Below are positions 7,290 through 15,779 of a DNA stretch of 64,000 nucleotides, one piece after another. The notes beneath the pieces are model-generated. The model ran no database searches. It was not told where the DNA came from and saw nothing but the letters and a program-made list of their open reading frames with translations. The stretch comes from Trinickia dinghuensis. GTDB lineage: Bacteria > Pseudomonadota > Gammaproteobacteria > Burkholderiales > Burkholderiaceae. The stretch covers positions 1-64,000 of the forward strand of contig NZ_QRGA01000021.1 of NCBI RefSeq assembly GCF_003367175.1, given 5' to 3'. Position numbers and translations under genes: made by a program. Each line of letters starts with the position of its first letter. Position 1 is the stretch's first letter.

Positions 7290-8306
7290 ATGAAGCCGCT
7301 TCAGTCGCGCACAGACGAATTGGTTCGCGTCCGTGACGGCGAGGCCGTGACTGACAGCGTAGCTATCCATCGCGAGTTCGGGCGTCGTCATGGAAACATT
7401 CTGGCCTCCCTTGACGAACTGATCAGTGACGGCACTCTCAGCCAGCTTGATTTCAAGCCGGCTGAATATCGAGATGAGCAGGGAAAGCCTCGCCGCATGA
7501 TCGAACTGACTGAGCGCGGCGCATTGATCGCAATGCCGTTCATTGGCGGCCGCAAGTCGAAGGACGGCCAAGTGCGCCTGGTAAGCGCCTTCCTGCTGAT
7601 GCGTGAGCACCTTCGTGCGCTCGAAAAGCATAAGACCGCGGCCACTGAGCCGAAGCCAGAGCTGGCGGTGCGCGATACGCGCGTCGCGGATCTTCATCTG
7701 AATGTCGCCGCTCTTGACATCGCGAAGGCGCGGTTCAACTACGACCATGACCTCTACGTAGAGAAGATGGGCACGATTTTCAGGGAGCAGGGCATTTCGA
7801 CCGCCGCTCTTCCGCGCCCGACCACGACACTCGCTGGTAAGGCGTCCGCCACGCACATGCTCGGTATGCGCGGAAGCAGCTTGAGCGCGAAGCGGTTCTT
7901 CGAGCTGTGCAAAGAGGCCGGCATCGTCGTCCAGGCCCAGCGCCCGAGCATGAAGGAAGGCCCCGACGGCCGGCGTTCAAAGGTGCTGCGCAACTTCTGG
8001 CGTTTCACGCCAGTCGGGGAGCAGTACGGATTCGATGAACCGGTGCCGCGCACGGGCGGCATCGAGACGCATTGCGTGTTCTACGAGGACCGCTTCGCAG
8101 ACGTTATGCGTGCCATCGCGCCGGCCTACAAACGGTTGCTCAAAAGCGGATACAGGCCGCGCTGGCCCGTCGAAGACAATCCGAAACACGCCGACGCGTA
8201 CATGGACGCGTTCGAGCGCCGCCGTCGCGAGCAGGAGGAGCGTAACGCAGCTCGGCGTGAGCGTGACGCGTGCGAGGCAGTGGAGTTCGAGAACGCCATG
8301 CGTTAA
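7290..8306 (+). CDS. Rha family phage regulatory protein
   Basis: Residues about 10-110 (for example DSVAIHREFGRRHGNILASL, then IELTERGALIAMPFIGGRKS) form the Rha domain of phage regulators. This domain is described in lambdoid phages as interfering with growth in some hosts and is often fused to antirepressor C-terminal domains. The remaining part includes an HTH-like region (RGSSLSAKRFFELCKEAGI) and a basic wing (KVLRNFWRFTPVGEQYG), then a highly charged tail. I chose ATG 7290 (GGGGA upstream). GTG 7233 and ATG 7272 are alternatives, so the N-terminus is uncertain by 6 to 19 residues. Cytosolic DNA-binding role inferred. Confidence 0.8.
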   Translation: MKPLQSRTDELVRVRDGEAVTDSVAIHREFGRRHGNILASLDELISDGTLSQLDFKPAEYRDEQGKPRRMIELTERGALIAMPFIGGRKSKDGQVRLVSAFLLMREHLRALEKHKTAATEPKPELAVRDTRVADLHLNVAALDIAKARFNYDHDLYVEKMGTIFREQGISTAALPRPTTTLAGKASATHMLGMRGSSLSAKRFFELCKEAGIVVQAQRPSMKEGPDGRRSKVLRNFWRFTPVGEQYGFDEPVPRTGGIETHCVFYEDRFADVMRAIAPAYKRLLKSGYRPRWPVEDNPKHADAYMDAFERRRREQEERNAARRERDACEAVEFENAMR

Positions 8307-8397
8307 TTGCCGCAAGTGCGCCGTTCATCGCGTGAAATCTTCGCTAAGGCATAGCGGTTGATGCACATCGAATCTGTTTCAGTACAAAGGAAATCTG

Positions 8398-9006
8398 ATG
8401 ACCAAGGACAAGCTGACTAGCGCTATCAAGAGCATCATTGCCGGGACCAAGATGGCCGCAGAGCAGGCGCGAATCGACAATGACGATGTACGTCGGCGGT
8501 TGTGCAGCCCTCACGAAGAGAGCGGCGCGAGCGCGCTTCTGTTGACGACTGCGATGAGCATCGCGGAAGAGCAATCGAAGCGAGTTCAAGCCTTCCTTGA
8601 ACCACTCTGCTTGTTTTTGCCGATGTTCGACCTCGTATCAACGCTGCAAGAACGGATCGAGTTGCTCGGCATCCACGAAGACTGGCACGACGAGTTGAAC
8701 GACCAATCGGGCTGCTTGTGGATGGTCGCAAGTGGGATGGAGGTATGCAAAGGAGCATCTCCTCGGCTCGGCGCGGCCCACGCTTGTATGTGGGAGTGGC
8801 TTGCTGATCATCGCGATTTGCTCCAGCGCGACAAAGTCGATCTCGCGAAGCAGTTCCCGTATGGCGTTACGCTGTGGGGAACCACTACTTGGGGCGTGGG
8901 CGAAGCAGGGAAACTAGTGCGCGAGTGGCGCCCCTTCGACCTGATCACCGAGTGGGAGTGGGAGGACAAGATGGCGGCCGAACACGACTCAGGCAACTCC
9001 GTCTAG
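8398..9006 (+). CDS. Hypothetical protein (202 aa)
   Basis: AAAGGAA lies seven or so bases before the ATG. The acidic protein MTKDKLTSAIKSIIAGTKMA is predicted to be largely helical in its first 90 residues. Its middle is Trp-rich (MWEWLADHRDLL and later EWRPFDLITEWEWEDKMA). No membrane segments. It lies between the Rha gene and a terminase-like gene and shares their orientation, so it is probably a phage accessory gene. No family recognised. Confidence 0.6.
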   Translation: MTKDKLTSAIKSIIAGTKMAAEQARIDNDDVRRRLCSPHEESGASALLLTTAMSIAEEQSKRVQAFLEPLCLFLPMFDLVSTLQERIELLGIHEDWHDELNDQSGCLWMVASGMEVCKGASPRLGAAHACMWEWLADHRDLLQRDKVDLAKQFPYGVTLWGTTTWGVGEAGKLVREWRPFDLITEWEWEDKMAAEHDSGNSV

Positions 9007-9226
9007 GGCACTGGCAGCGCCGCGAGATTGCAGAAACTCACCCATCCCGGCGTCTCGCCCTAAGTTCCCGGTGCGCGCGCACCATTTTCACGACCTTGGC
9101 ATTTTTACTAAGTCCGCGGCGCGCCGAGCGGATCGCGGCGGCGTGTACATGCGTGGATCTATGTGTACAGCCTGTGTGTACATCTATCGTCGTGACGCAA
9201 CGATGGGTTATCAAACAGGAGCGGAC

Positions 9227-9985
9227 ATGGTCGCAAAGATTACCCCCGAGCAATGGGCAGCCGCCCGAAAGCGGTACGAAACCGAAGAGAAGGTCGGATA
9301 CGGCCAAATCGCGAATGCTCTTGATTGTTCACGCAATCTGGTTGTCCGAAAGGCCAAGGAAGAACGTTGGCAAAAGTGCCTCGACGTGGCGCCGACGGCG
9401 AATCGTCATGCTGCCGTCAGTGATCCCAATGTTACAGAAAGTGCTGTACGTGGCGAGGCCCGGAGCGCCGACGTGTACACAAAGCCGGAAATGAATCGCC
9501 CCGAGTCTCCTGCGCGGGCTTCCTCTGCCACTCTTGCTGTTGAGCGTCCGGTGTTCGCGAACCATGCGGACGAACTGGCTTGGATCGAGCAACAGGTTGC
9601 CGAGCGGCAGAAGCTGCTGATGCAGAGGCACGAGAAGGAAATGACTGCGCTGCGCACTGCCATGTACGACGCACTGAAGAAGGTCAACCAGAAGGGGATC
9701 GGCGAGGCGGCCCGCGGCGCGGAGACGATTTCTCGCGCGATGGATCGAGCACACAAGATGGAAATGGAACACGAAGCAAACCGGACGCGGATCGAATTGG
9801 GCGCCTACTATGGCTCGCCCGGGCCTCGGCCGTGCGTCATCGTTGTCCATCAGCGTGAGGGCGTCCAGTTCCGCGGGGATAATGACTCTGAATCGATCGA
9901 TGCACGCGTGCGTGCTATCCGTCTCGCGGAGGCCCGTCGGCTCGTCGCCGAGGCTGATGCAGAAGCCATTGAACCGCGCGATTGA
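9227..9985 (+). CDS. HTH protein resembling phage terminase small subunit
   Basis: ATG 9227 follows CAGGAGCGG at ideal spacing. Upstream in-frame ATGs (9203, 9071) are less supported. Residues 1-50 (MVAKITPEQWAAARKRYETE, then IANALDCSRNLVVRKAKEE) form a helix-turn-helix similar to the DNA-binding domain of small terminase subunits (DUF1804-like). A long charged helical region at about 110-200 could make a coiled coil. No large terminase gene follows, so packaging function is uncertain. The protein could instead be a stand-alone regulator left from a phage. Confidence 0.5.
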   Translation: MVAKITPEQWAAARKRYETEEKVGYGQIANALDCSRNLVVRKAKEERWQKCLDVAPTANRHAAVSDPNVTESAVRGEARSADVYTKPEMNRPESPARASSATLAVERPVFANHADELAWIEQQVAERQKLLMQRHEKEMTALRTAMYDALKKVNQKGIGEAARGAETISRAMDRAHKMEMEHEANRTRIELGAYYGSPGPRPCVIVVHQREGVQFRGDNDSESIDARVRAIRLAEARRLVAEADAEAIEPRD

Positions 9986-10272
9986 GGGGCGCTTCCGCGC
10001 AGCGAGAGGGCGAGCCGAGCTACTAGGCTTGGCGATGGGCAAACCATGAAAGGAGTGTGCGGGAGATGGTAGGCGGCACGAGTCGCTTCAGGTAGCGGCG
10101 AGCACGTTGGAGACGCCGAATGCTTCCCCGTCGACGAGCTGTGAAGGGGCGCACAACCTGGGCGCTGGGGGCACACGTCGACGCCTGGTTTTGAGCGGGG
10201 CATACAGATTTGTCTCGCACGAGAGATGTTACGATGGCTCCCGATTCCCTCACACATGGAGGAGCTTGATCG

Positions 10273-11052
10273 ATGGCCTCGATCAAAATCGACTTGGGCT
10301 TCGGTGAACAAGCCGTTCTGTCCGAGCGGTCCGCCTCAGCGATACCGACGGCGACGCAGCAGCGGGACGCCGAAGCATTCTTGCGGCGCTGGCCGCGGAC
10401 ACGCTCTATCGATCGAGAGCGCGGTTATCTCCAACAACTCGGACTTCACACGGGATACAACCCGCCCGGCGTAAATCCGAGCGATACGAGCGCATTGCTT
10501 CGATCGGCGGTGAAAAGCGGTAAGGTAATGGTCATGCTTGAGCGCGCCACGGCGGGATTCGGAGGGGGAGGCGGCACTCCTCAGTCGGCTGCCCGTAGCG
10601 GCGCGATAGAGTCCTCCCGCCAGTCGTTTGCGGAAATGGCCGGCGGTGGCAGCGGTGCGGCTGCAATGTTGAACGACGCCGCGTCGGCTCCCAAGTCGTA
10701 CTCTTGGCTGCAACGCTACGACGACGTTAGCGCGGACGACTTGATCAACTACATCCAGAGCGTTGTGGGTAGTCCTCAGAGCGAGGCTGCTGCGCCCGAT
10801 GCCGATCCGTCGTCGTCGCCGCTCGGCGATGCGCAAGCGTTTGAGTACGGCGACGGATCCCCGCTTGAGAAGGTGCAGGATGTCGCCGCGCGCGGCGTCA
10901 GCGAAGAAGATGAGGCGGAATGCCATGCGACGTACGAGCTAGACATGGAGCAGTGTGATTTCGCGAAAGCGATGTACGGCGGCGATCTGCGCACCTATTC
11001 ACTCTGTACGTCCCGTGCTTTCGAAAACTATCAAGCTTGCAGAGGGTATTGA
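10273..11052 (+). CDS. Hypothetical protein with Cys-rich C-terminus (259 aa), first of a coupled pair
   Basis: GGAGGAG lies 8 nt before the ATG. The N-terminal third is charged. A Gly-rich stretch (GFGGGGGTP) and Ser/Ala-rich linkers follow, then an acidic region. The last 45 residues carry four cysteines (ECHATYELDMEQCDF, then SLCTSRAFENYQACRGY). The modular, linker-rich build with a compact Cys-containing tail recalls secreted or polymorphic-toxin-type proteins, but no toxin domain is recognised and no signal peptide is seen. A small gene follows immediately (GTG 2 bp after the stop), as in toxin-immunity pairs. Confidence 0.6.
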   Translation: MASIKIDLGFGEQAVLSERSASAIPTATQQRDAEAFLRRWPRTRSIDRERGYLQQLGLHTGYNPPGVNPSDTSALLRSAVKSGKVMVMLERATAGFGGGGGTPQSAARSGAIESSRQSFAEMAGGGSGAAAMLNDAASAPKSYSWLQRYDDVSADDLINYIQSVVGSPQSEAAAPDADPSSSPLGDAQAFEYGDGSPLEKVQDVAARGVSEEDEAECHATYELDMEQCDFAKAMYGGDLRTYSLCTSRAFENYQACRGY

Positions 11053-11054
11053 AA

Positions 11055-11363
11055 GTGAAAAAGCCACCACGTGCCACCATCGTCTTCTACGATGAGGAGA
11101 CGGAGCAGGTCAAGATGTGCACCGTCTTCCGTAAAGACGTGCAAGCGGTGATCGACCGGGAAATGGCTCGCTCGGGCGGGATGACGATTCCCCCGGATGC
11201 GGAGCCGAACGAAGCGCGCCCGATTACGGATGAGGATGCGCGCAAGCTCGGGGGCATAGCCATACTGATGCAGGCCGGCGTTCATCCTGAACTGAGGGGG
11301 CGGCTTCAATTTACCACCGCCGAGCCTGTCAACTGGACGCCAAATCGCCCTCCTGGTGAGTGA
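11055..11363 (+). CDS. Small hypothetical protein (102 aa), second of the coupled pair
   Basis: GTG start two bases after the preceding stop, with AGAGGG upstream, so translation is probably coupled. The product starts MKKPPRATIVFYDEETEQVK (first residue read as Met). It has alternating strands and helices, is soluble and ends in a Pro-rich tail. Size, solubility and tight linkage to a larger gene would fit an immunity or chaperone role, but this is inference from arrangement only. No family recognised. Confidence 0.55.
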   Translation: MKKPPRATIVFYDEETEQVKMCTVFRKDVQAVIDREMARSGGMTIPPDAEPNEARPITDEDARKLGGIAILMQAGVHPELRGRLQFTTAEPVNWTPNRPPGE

Positions 11364-11724
11364 TTGGAATATGGGCGTGCAAGCTGCCCGATTTTCGGAT
11401 AGTTTTGTGCAAGCGCCGCCAGGTAAAACTCCGTGCTTGGCAATTCAAGCCACTTAGCAGATCCGGCGGCCTTCGAGTGTACATACTGTAAGCGGGTCGT
11501 CTTTACCGTCCCGAGGGTGTGGAGCAATATCATCCGAGTAAACCTCACCACAACGATTCACTAAGCCCCGTAAGCGAAATGACGGGTATCGTCGATGGCA
11601 AGTGAGTCGCTTTGACTTTCCCACGTTCAAAACGGGTCGGACATACAATTTTCATTTTTTTAATGTAAGCTGATTGAGGGGAATAAGGCGAACATCTCTA
11701 ATTCAGAAAAGATAGGGGATCACA
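11364..11724. other. 360-bp intergenic stretch, AT-rich promoter end
   Basis: No supported gene. Weak minus-strand frames read partly protein-like text (for example AGSAKWLELPSTEFYLAALA over roughly 11,390-11,470) without start or ribosome site, so a gene relic is possible. The last 80 bp, with a run of T followed by AATGTAAG near 11,660, are AT-rich and likely contain the promoter of the next gene. Confidence 0.35.
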
Positions 11725-12813
11725 ATGGGCGTGACGAAAGAAGTCTTGGAACGGATGACCGCGCAAGGGGCAGCACGGGTGGCACGAGGCGCTCTCCATC
11801 CAGCTGTTCGGTCGACGCCCATTGTGCGACCGGCACAGCCTGTCGCAATGGGGACACAACGGCTAATACACCCGACCGCGGCGAGATCGTCAAGTGGTTC
11901 TTCCGTGTCAAGCAGCACGGATAAAAAGATTGAAGCTCAGAGCAGGCAACTCATAAAATCATCTGCAGAGTCGGCCGCGAGATTAAAATTACATTCCGAG
12001 GCGCTATCCGGCGCCAGCTTTAAAGAAATCGGCAACGGTACCTTGCAAAAGCGTTCATTCCTTCACCAGGGCATATTGAATGAGGGAATCAGAGCTACTG
12101 GCGTATCGCCAATGATGGAACATGTAACTGGGCGGCTTCAACTGTCTGATGCGATCTGGCCCGTGGGACTTCAGCAGGCGGGCACGCTGGAGTCGTCTCG
12201 CGGGAGCGCTAAAAAAGGATTGCTCGTCAACCCCGAACCGTTCCTGGACGTAGTGAGCAACTTCGCCGAGCCGTTGGTGCAGGTCTTCTCCAATCGACCG
12301 CCTCCTCAATGGCAGGGTGCTTTGGGTGGGGGAGTCACCTCCTTTGCTTATCCATCATTCAACACTATCTGGCATGGTATATTAGTTCACATTAACTACG
12401 ATATGGTGAACGCATTCCAGTTACGCCTTGCTCAGCAAGATCCTCAGGTTTCGCCAGCAGACTGGAGGTTTGGGTGGTGCACTGTCGTTGGTTCAGGCGA
12501 ACAGACCAGCCAGATCATCCTTCAAATCAATGGTCCTACTAGCTGGACTGCCACTGCCCCTTTACTCGGCACACCGCTCGGTTCTCCGGTAAGATTGATC
12601 CGGGACAAACCGTTCATCAACTATGCCAATGCTGAAAATATAGATCTTAGGGAACACTTGGTGTCCCAAGGCGTGGACTTGTTGAAAGCGCCGTCAGATG
12701 AACAGACAGAGGCGGTTCTCGGTATTGTTCGTGAGCGGCACCTCGGTGACGAGTGGTTGGCGGCATATTACGAAAAAGAAACAGAGTTTCGGAATAATGC
12801 CAAGCAGGTCTGA
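11725..12813 (+). CDS. Unrecognised cargo protein (362 aa)
   Basis: ATG preceded by TAGGGGATCAC. Residues 1-90 are low-complexity and rich in Ser, Ala and Arg (for example SSSGSSVSSSTDKK). From about residue 95 the sequence becomes a folded domain with aromatic strands (SFAYPSFNTIWHGILVHINY) and a Trp-rich motif (SPADWRFGWCTVVGSGE). No signal peptide or membrane helix. Base composition is more AT-rich than in core genes and an AT-rich leader precedes it, which suggests recent acquisition. It stands alone. I do not recognise the family. Confidence 0.6.
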   Translation: MGVTKEVLERMTAQGAARVARGALHPAVRSTPIVRPAQPVAMGTQRLIHPTAARSSSGSSVSSSTDKKIEAQSRQLIKSSAESAARLKLHSEALSGASFKEIGNGTLQKRSFLHQGILNEGIRATGVSPMMEHVTGRLQLSDAIWPVGLQQAGTLESSRGSAKKGLLVNPEPFLDVVSNFAEPLVQVFSNRPPPQWQGALGGGVTSFAYPSFNTIWHGILVHINYDMVNAFQLRLAQQDPQVSPADWRFGWCTVVGSGEQTSQIILQINGPTSWTATAPLLGTPLGSPVRLIRDKPFINYANAENIDLREHLVSQGVDLLKAPSDEQTEAVLGIVRERHLGDEWLAAYYEKETEFRNNAKQV

Positions 12814-13262
12814 CTGGCAATCCCGACGTATTCGAAACCGCTGCGACCGGTGCGCCGATCGCCGTTAGTAACACATTGATCAGGCCCCTATTTTGCATAA
12901 AACAGCGGCTTTTTCATGATTCAGTTCGGGCGAATCAGCAAGCGGCGTGCTACGCCAAGACGGTCATCAATGTGTCCACGGCGGTACGCAGTACGCAATC
13001 CCCGGGTCTTTGGTCTTGCGCGATTATCGACGGCGCACGGGTTGCTTGTGAGCCGCGCGAAGCCGCAAGTGCTATGCTTGGTTAGCCTTGCAAAGGGAGC
13101 CCCTTGGGCCGGGTGCGGTGCTCGCCCGGCCGTACATAGCTCGATCCTTTCCGGGATGTTCTCACCTTCGCGTGTCGCCTACTTTGTCCGGCAGCACGCG
13201 AGAAGGCCATCATGCACGAATACGCTGCATGATAGTCGGTGGTGTTCAAAACTCGTGGGCGC
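12814..13262. other. 450-bp stretch without a supported gene
   Basis: Several overlapping short frames exist, including a TTG-started one at 12,876-13,085, but none has a ribosome binding site or recognisable protein. A GC-rich imperfect hairpin (GGGCCGGG near 13,108 against CCCGGCC near 13,125) is the only structure noted. Confidence 0.35.
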
Positions 13263-13802
13263 CTAGGTTTCGAGCACCATAACAACCCCTGCACGAATTC
13301 GAGCGGTTTCGTGCGCGATGATTGATACAAAGGACAAGTCTTCAAGGTGTTGACGCTGGCAGGACATGGCGACCATGCGACTCCTTAGGTTTAGGCTGCG
13401 TCCGGGGTGACTGCAGCGCGTTCGATTGTTGCCATCAGGCGGCCGCTTCAAGTGAATTCGCTGCTGACATGCCGGCGATAACGCTGCTAACTGGCGATGC
13501 CATGTCTCGCCAGTCACTACGGCGTCAAACGAGCGGATTGTCTTGAGGTGGAACGCCGTGCTGATCCACATTGCGTAGGCGTAGACCAGCTCTCTCGCGA
13601 CGAACGTCCCAAGCCCTTGTTTTGACTGGATAGACGGAATTCCGTCTATTTCAATTTCCTTGCAGAGATCCTTTGTTTTTTGATTCGCGAGCCAGTACGT
13701 CGGGCGATGCTTGTCCATACCACCACCAGCGCGGTGCAGGTCGTTGACGGAATAGCGACCGTTCTCGTCGCGGCGGATTGCGTTGTCACGCGCGCGCGTC
13801 AT
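13263..13802 (-). CDS. KilA-N domain protein, C-terminus doubtful
   Basis: Residues 6-100 form a KilA-N-type DNA-binding domain. NAIRRDENGRYSVNDLHRA comes first, the HRPTYWLANQKTKDLC helix follows, and ELVYAYAMWISTAFHLKTI closes it. KilA-N proteins are phage regulators or antirepressors. After VVTGE the sequence loses protein character until MVAMSCQRQHLEDLSF. That ATG at 13,376 has its own AAGGAG site and could be a separate 37-aa gene. In the -1 frame the intervening part reads MASPVSSVIAGMSAANSLEA then a stop. The gene may be frameshifted after the KilA-N domain. ATG 13,802 was chosen by domain extent and lacks a good ribosome site. Confidence 0.6.
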   Translation of the reverse strand: MTRARDNAIRRDENGRYSVNDLHRAGGGMDKHRPTYWLANQKTKDLCKEIEIDGIPSIQSKQGLGTFVARELVYAYAMWISTAFHLKTIRSFDAVVTGETWHRQLAALSPACQQRIHLKRPPDGNNRTRCSHPGRSLNLRSRMVAMSCQRQHLEDLSFVSIIAHETARIRAGVVMVLET

Positions 13803-13978
13803 CGATCGCGAGCGGAGACCTAGGCCGTAGTGGACCTGTCGCCAGCCCAGTAAGCGGCGATCGTAGCGAGCGCGCAGGATTGGGCAAACGCTCAAACAGT
13901 AGGGCGCCCGGAAAAAGGTAAGCGCTTGACCATTTATCTTCCGTTGGAAAGCGCTCGGCCGAAACGGACGTCAGCCGC

Positions 13979-14164
13979 GTGACGAAAATGAAAGCGGATG
14001 CCGTCGCAAAGGTTGATCCCGATCTATCAAAGCAAGTAGCGCACGGAAAGGAGCGATTCTGCGTGGCGCTTCGTGGGGCCGCGATGTGCCCGAGAGAGCG
14101 TAAGGATGTATATTTGCGCGACGGTGTCAATTTCATACGCGCAACTAGGGGGCCAAATATATGA
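13979..14164 (+). CDS. Short ORF (61 aa) translationally coupled to the caspase gene
   Basis: GTG start (ATG at 13,988 also in frame). The TGA stop at 14,162-14,164 overlaps the caspase ATG (ATGA), which argues that it is translated. The product is basic and soluble: MTKMKADAVAKVDPDLSKQV, then GKERFCVALRGAAMCPRERK. The same frame is open and protein-like upstream to 13,922 without a start codon, so this may be the 3' remnant of a longer gene. No family recognised. Its only contextual clue is tight coupling to the protease gene. Confidence 0.45.
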   Translation: MTKMKADAVAKVDPDLSKQVAHGKERFCVALRGAAMCPRERKDVYLRDGVNFIRATRGPNI

Positions 14165-15633
14165 CCAAGAATCTCGCCGTACTTGTCGGTGTGACGGACT
14201 ATGTTGAAGAGAAGCTCAAACTTCCGGCTTGCGTGAACGATGTTTCCATCATGCAAGAGTTGCTACGCGGCGCCGGGAAGTTCGATGATGTGATCAATAT
14301 TCCCTCTGATGACGCACAAACAATGAAGGCGCGAATAGCAGATACCATTGGGAGATTTCAGCAAGAGGATATTGGTGAATTATTCTTTTATTTCACAGGA
14401 CACGGTGAATTTGTCGACGAAGATTTTCGGTTTATGTTCCGCGACTACTCCCGTGAGCGTCCGGCACAGACTACGCTGGAAAATAGTGAGCTTGATCGAT
14501 TACTGAGAAGTCTCTCGCCAGCCTTGACTGTCAAGGTTGTTGACGCTTGTTATTCGGGAATTCCTTACGTTAAGGATGGAGCTTCGCAGATCGAAGCCAT
14601 GATGGCGGAAACTCAAAGCGTTTTTGCGAAGTGCTATTTTTATTTCAGCTCGCAAAGTGATCAGCGCTCCTGGGCGACGGAAACAATTAGCGATTTTACC
14701 CGCGCATTCGTCCAGACGATAGCCTGTTCCACCCTGGAATCGATCCGATACAAGGATGTGATGGATGGCGTGTCGGACGCTTTTTTGAGCACGCCCCGTC
14801 AGAAGCCTCTCTTTGTGATGCAGGGCGACTACACAGAGGTATTTGGTAATTTCGCAGAAGAAGTCCGTCAACGCTTAGGCAAACGGTTAGTTAATTTTGA
14901 GGCCACTCAGATTGAGCAGCCCCCCACTGCGATTGTTATGAAATCGAGTCTTGCTGAAGTCGCTCGCAGTCAGGCTGTCGATTATGTCACAGTGGAGACC
15001 GCAATTGCGGCCCTGAACGATTTGAAAAGCGAACTTGATCGTACGGTTCTTAATTCCGAACTAGGCCAACTCTTCACTATGGAGAAGGAATACTTCGATA
15101 AATTCGATGCGGTGCCATCGCAGGAGGCATTGGGCGAGTGGTTGGCGAAAAATGATGAGGATTTCTTCGCGGTGCCAGTGCTTACGACAGAGACATATGA
15201 AGTAGATCACCCAATGAACAACATTCTTGGCCTCATTGGGCAGGACGCAAAGAAGACCACGCGGACGCGAAAAGTTATAAGTGGAGTTAGAACGAAAGTG
15301 TCAAAACTGCCATTTCAAGCGTTTAGGATAACCCTTGTTCCGTCGCTTCCGAATTTAACTCAGTATTGCGGATGGCTAACATTCTTGGTGTCGAAGCGAA
15401 CGTTGCAGACCTTTTACCGCTTCATTGAATATTCCGAAGAGACCTGGGGGGCCTATCGATATTCGAAGGGAACCGAGTGGACGTCGGCTGACTTCAGCCT
15501 CGCTAGATTTGACGGTGGGGCAGGGGTGGTGGACGCATTCATGCCCGAACTGCAAAGCTATGTCGAGGCAGCGGTCGCCGCGCGTCTCGGAGTCGATGCG
15601 GTTGGAGACGGCTCAACTGAGGAACACCAGTAA
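14161..15633 (+). CDS. Caspase-family (peptidase C14) protease with unknown C-terminal domain
   Basis: The first 220 or so residues form a caspase/metacaspase-like domain. The start NLAVLVGVTDYVEE is a typical first strand. FFYFTGHGE supplies the catalytic His81, and VKVVDACYSG supplies the catalytic Cys130. Such enzymes cleave after specific basic or acidic residues and, in bacteria, are often effectors of phage defence or regulated cell death. The remaining 270 residues (including TETYEVDHPMNNILGLIGQD and PFQAFRITLVPSLPNLTQYC) are an unrecognised domain, perhaps for sensing or substrate recruitment. There is no signal peptide or membrane helix. The gene is AT-richer than the core genome, coupled by ATGA to a short ORF, and lies next to the integrase, a usual cargo position. 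Confidence 0.85.
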   Translation: MTKNLAVLVGVTDYVEEKLKLPACVNDVSIMQELLRGAGKFDDVINIPSDDAQTMKARIADTIGRFQQEDIGELFFYFTGHGEFVDEDFRFMFRDYSRERPAQTTLENSELDRLLRSLSPALTVKVVDACYSGIPYVKDGASQIEAMMAETQSVFAKCYFYFSSQSDQRSWATETISDFTRAFVQTIACSTLESIRYKDVMDGVSDAFLSTPRQKPLFVMQGDYTEVFGNFAEEVRQRLGKRLVNFEATQIEQPPTAIVMKSSLAEVARSQAVDYVTVETAIAALNDLKSELDRTVLNSELGQLFTMEKEYFDKFDAVPSQEALGEWLAKNDEDFFAVPVLTTETYEVDHPMNNILGLIGQDAKKTTRTRKVISGVRTKVSKLPFQAFRITLVPSLPNLTQYCGWLTFLVSKRTLQTFYRFIEYSEETWGAYRYSKGTEWTSADFSLARFDGGAGVVDAFMPELQSYVEAAVAARLGVDAVGDGSTEEHQ

Positions 15634-15779
15634 CAAGGTCGGAAGCTGCAGGCGGGAGGCTGAACTAGGCAATGATGCCTGAAACAAGGTGTTTGCCGGC
15701 GTGGCATTTCCACATCGGCAGCAGTGCTTCTTCCTGAATGCGGCCGAGGCGCGTTGTTAGTGCGCTGTTGACGGCGCAA

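Noticed and set aside
12876-13085. Small TTG-started frame
   Set aside because: No ribosome site and no family. The surrounding sequence shows no coding character.
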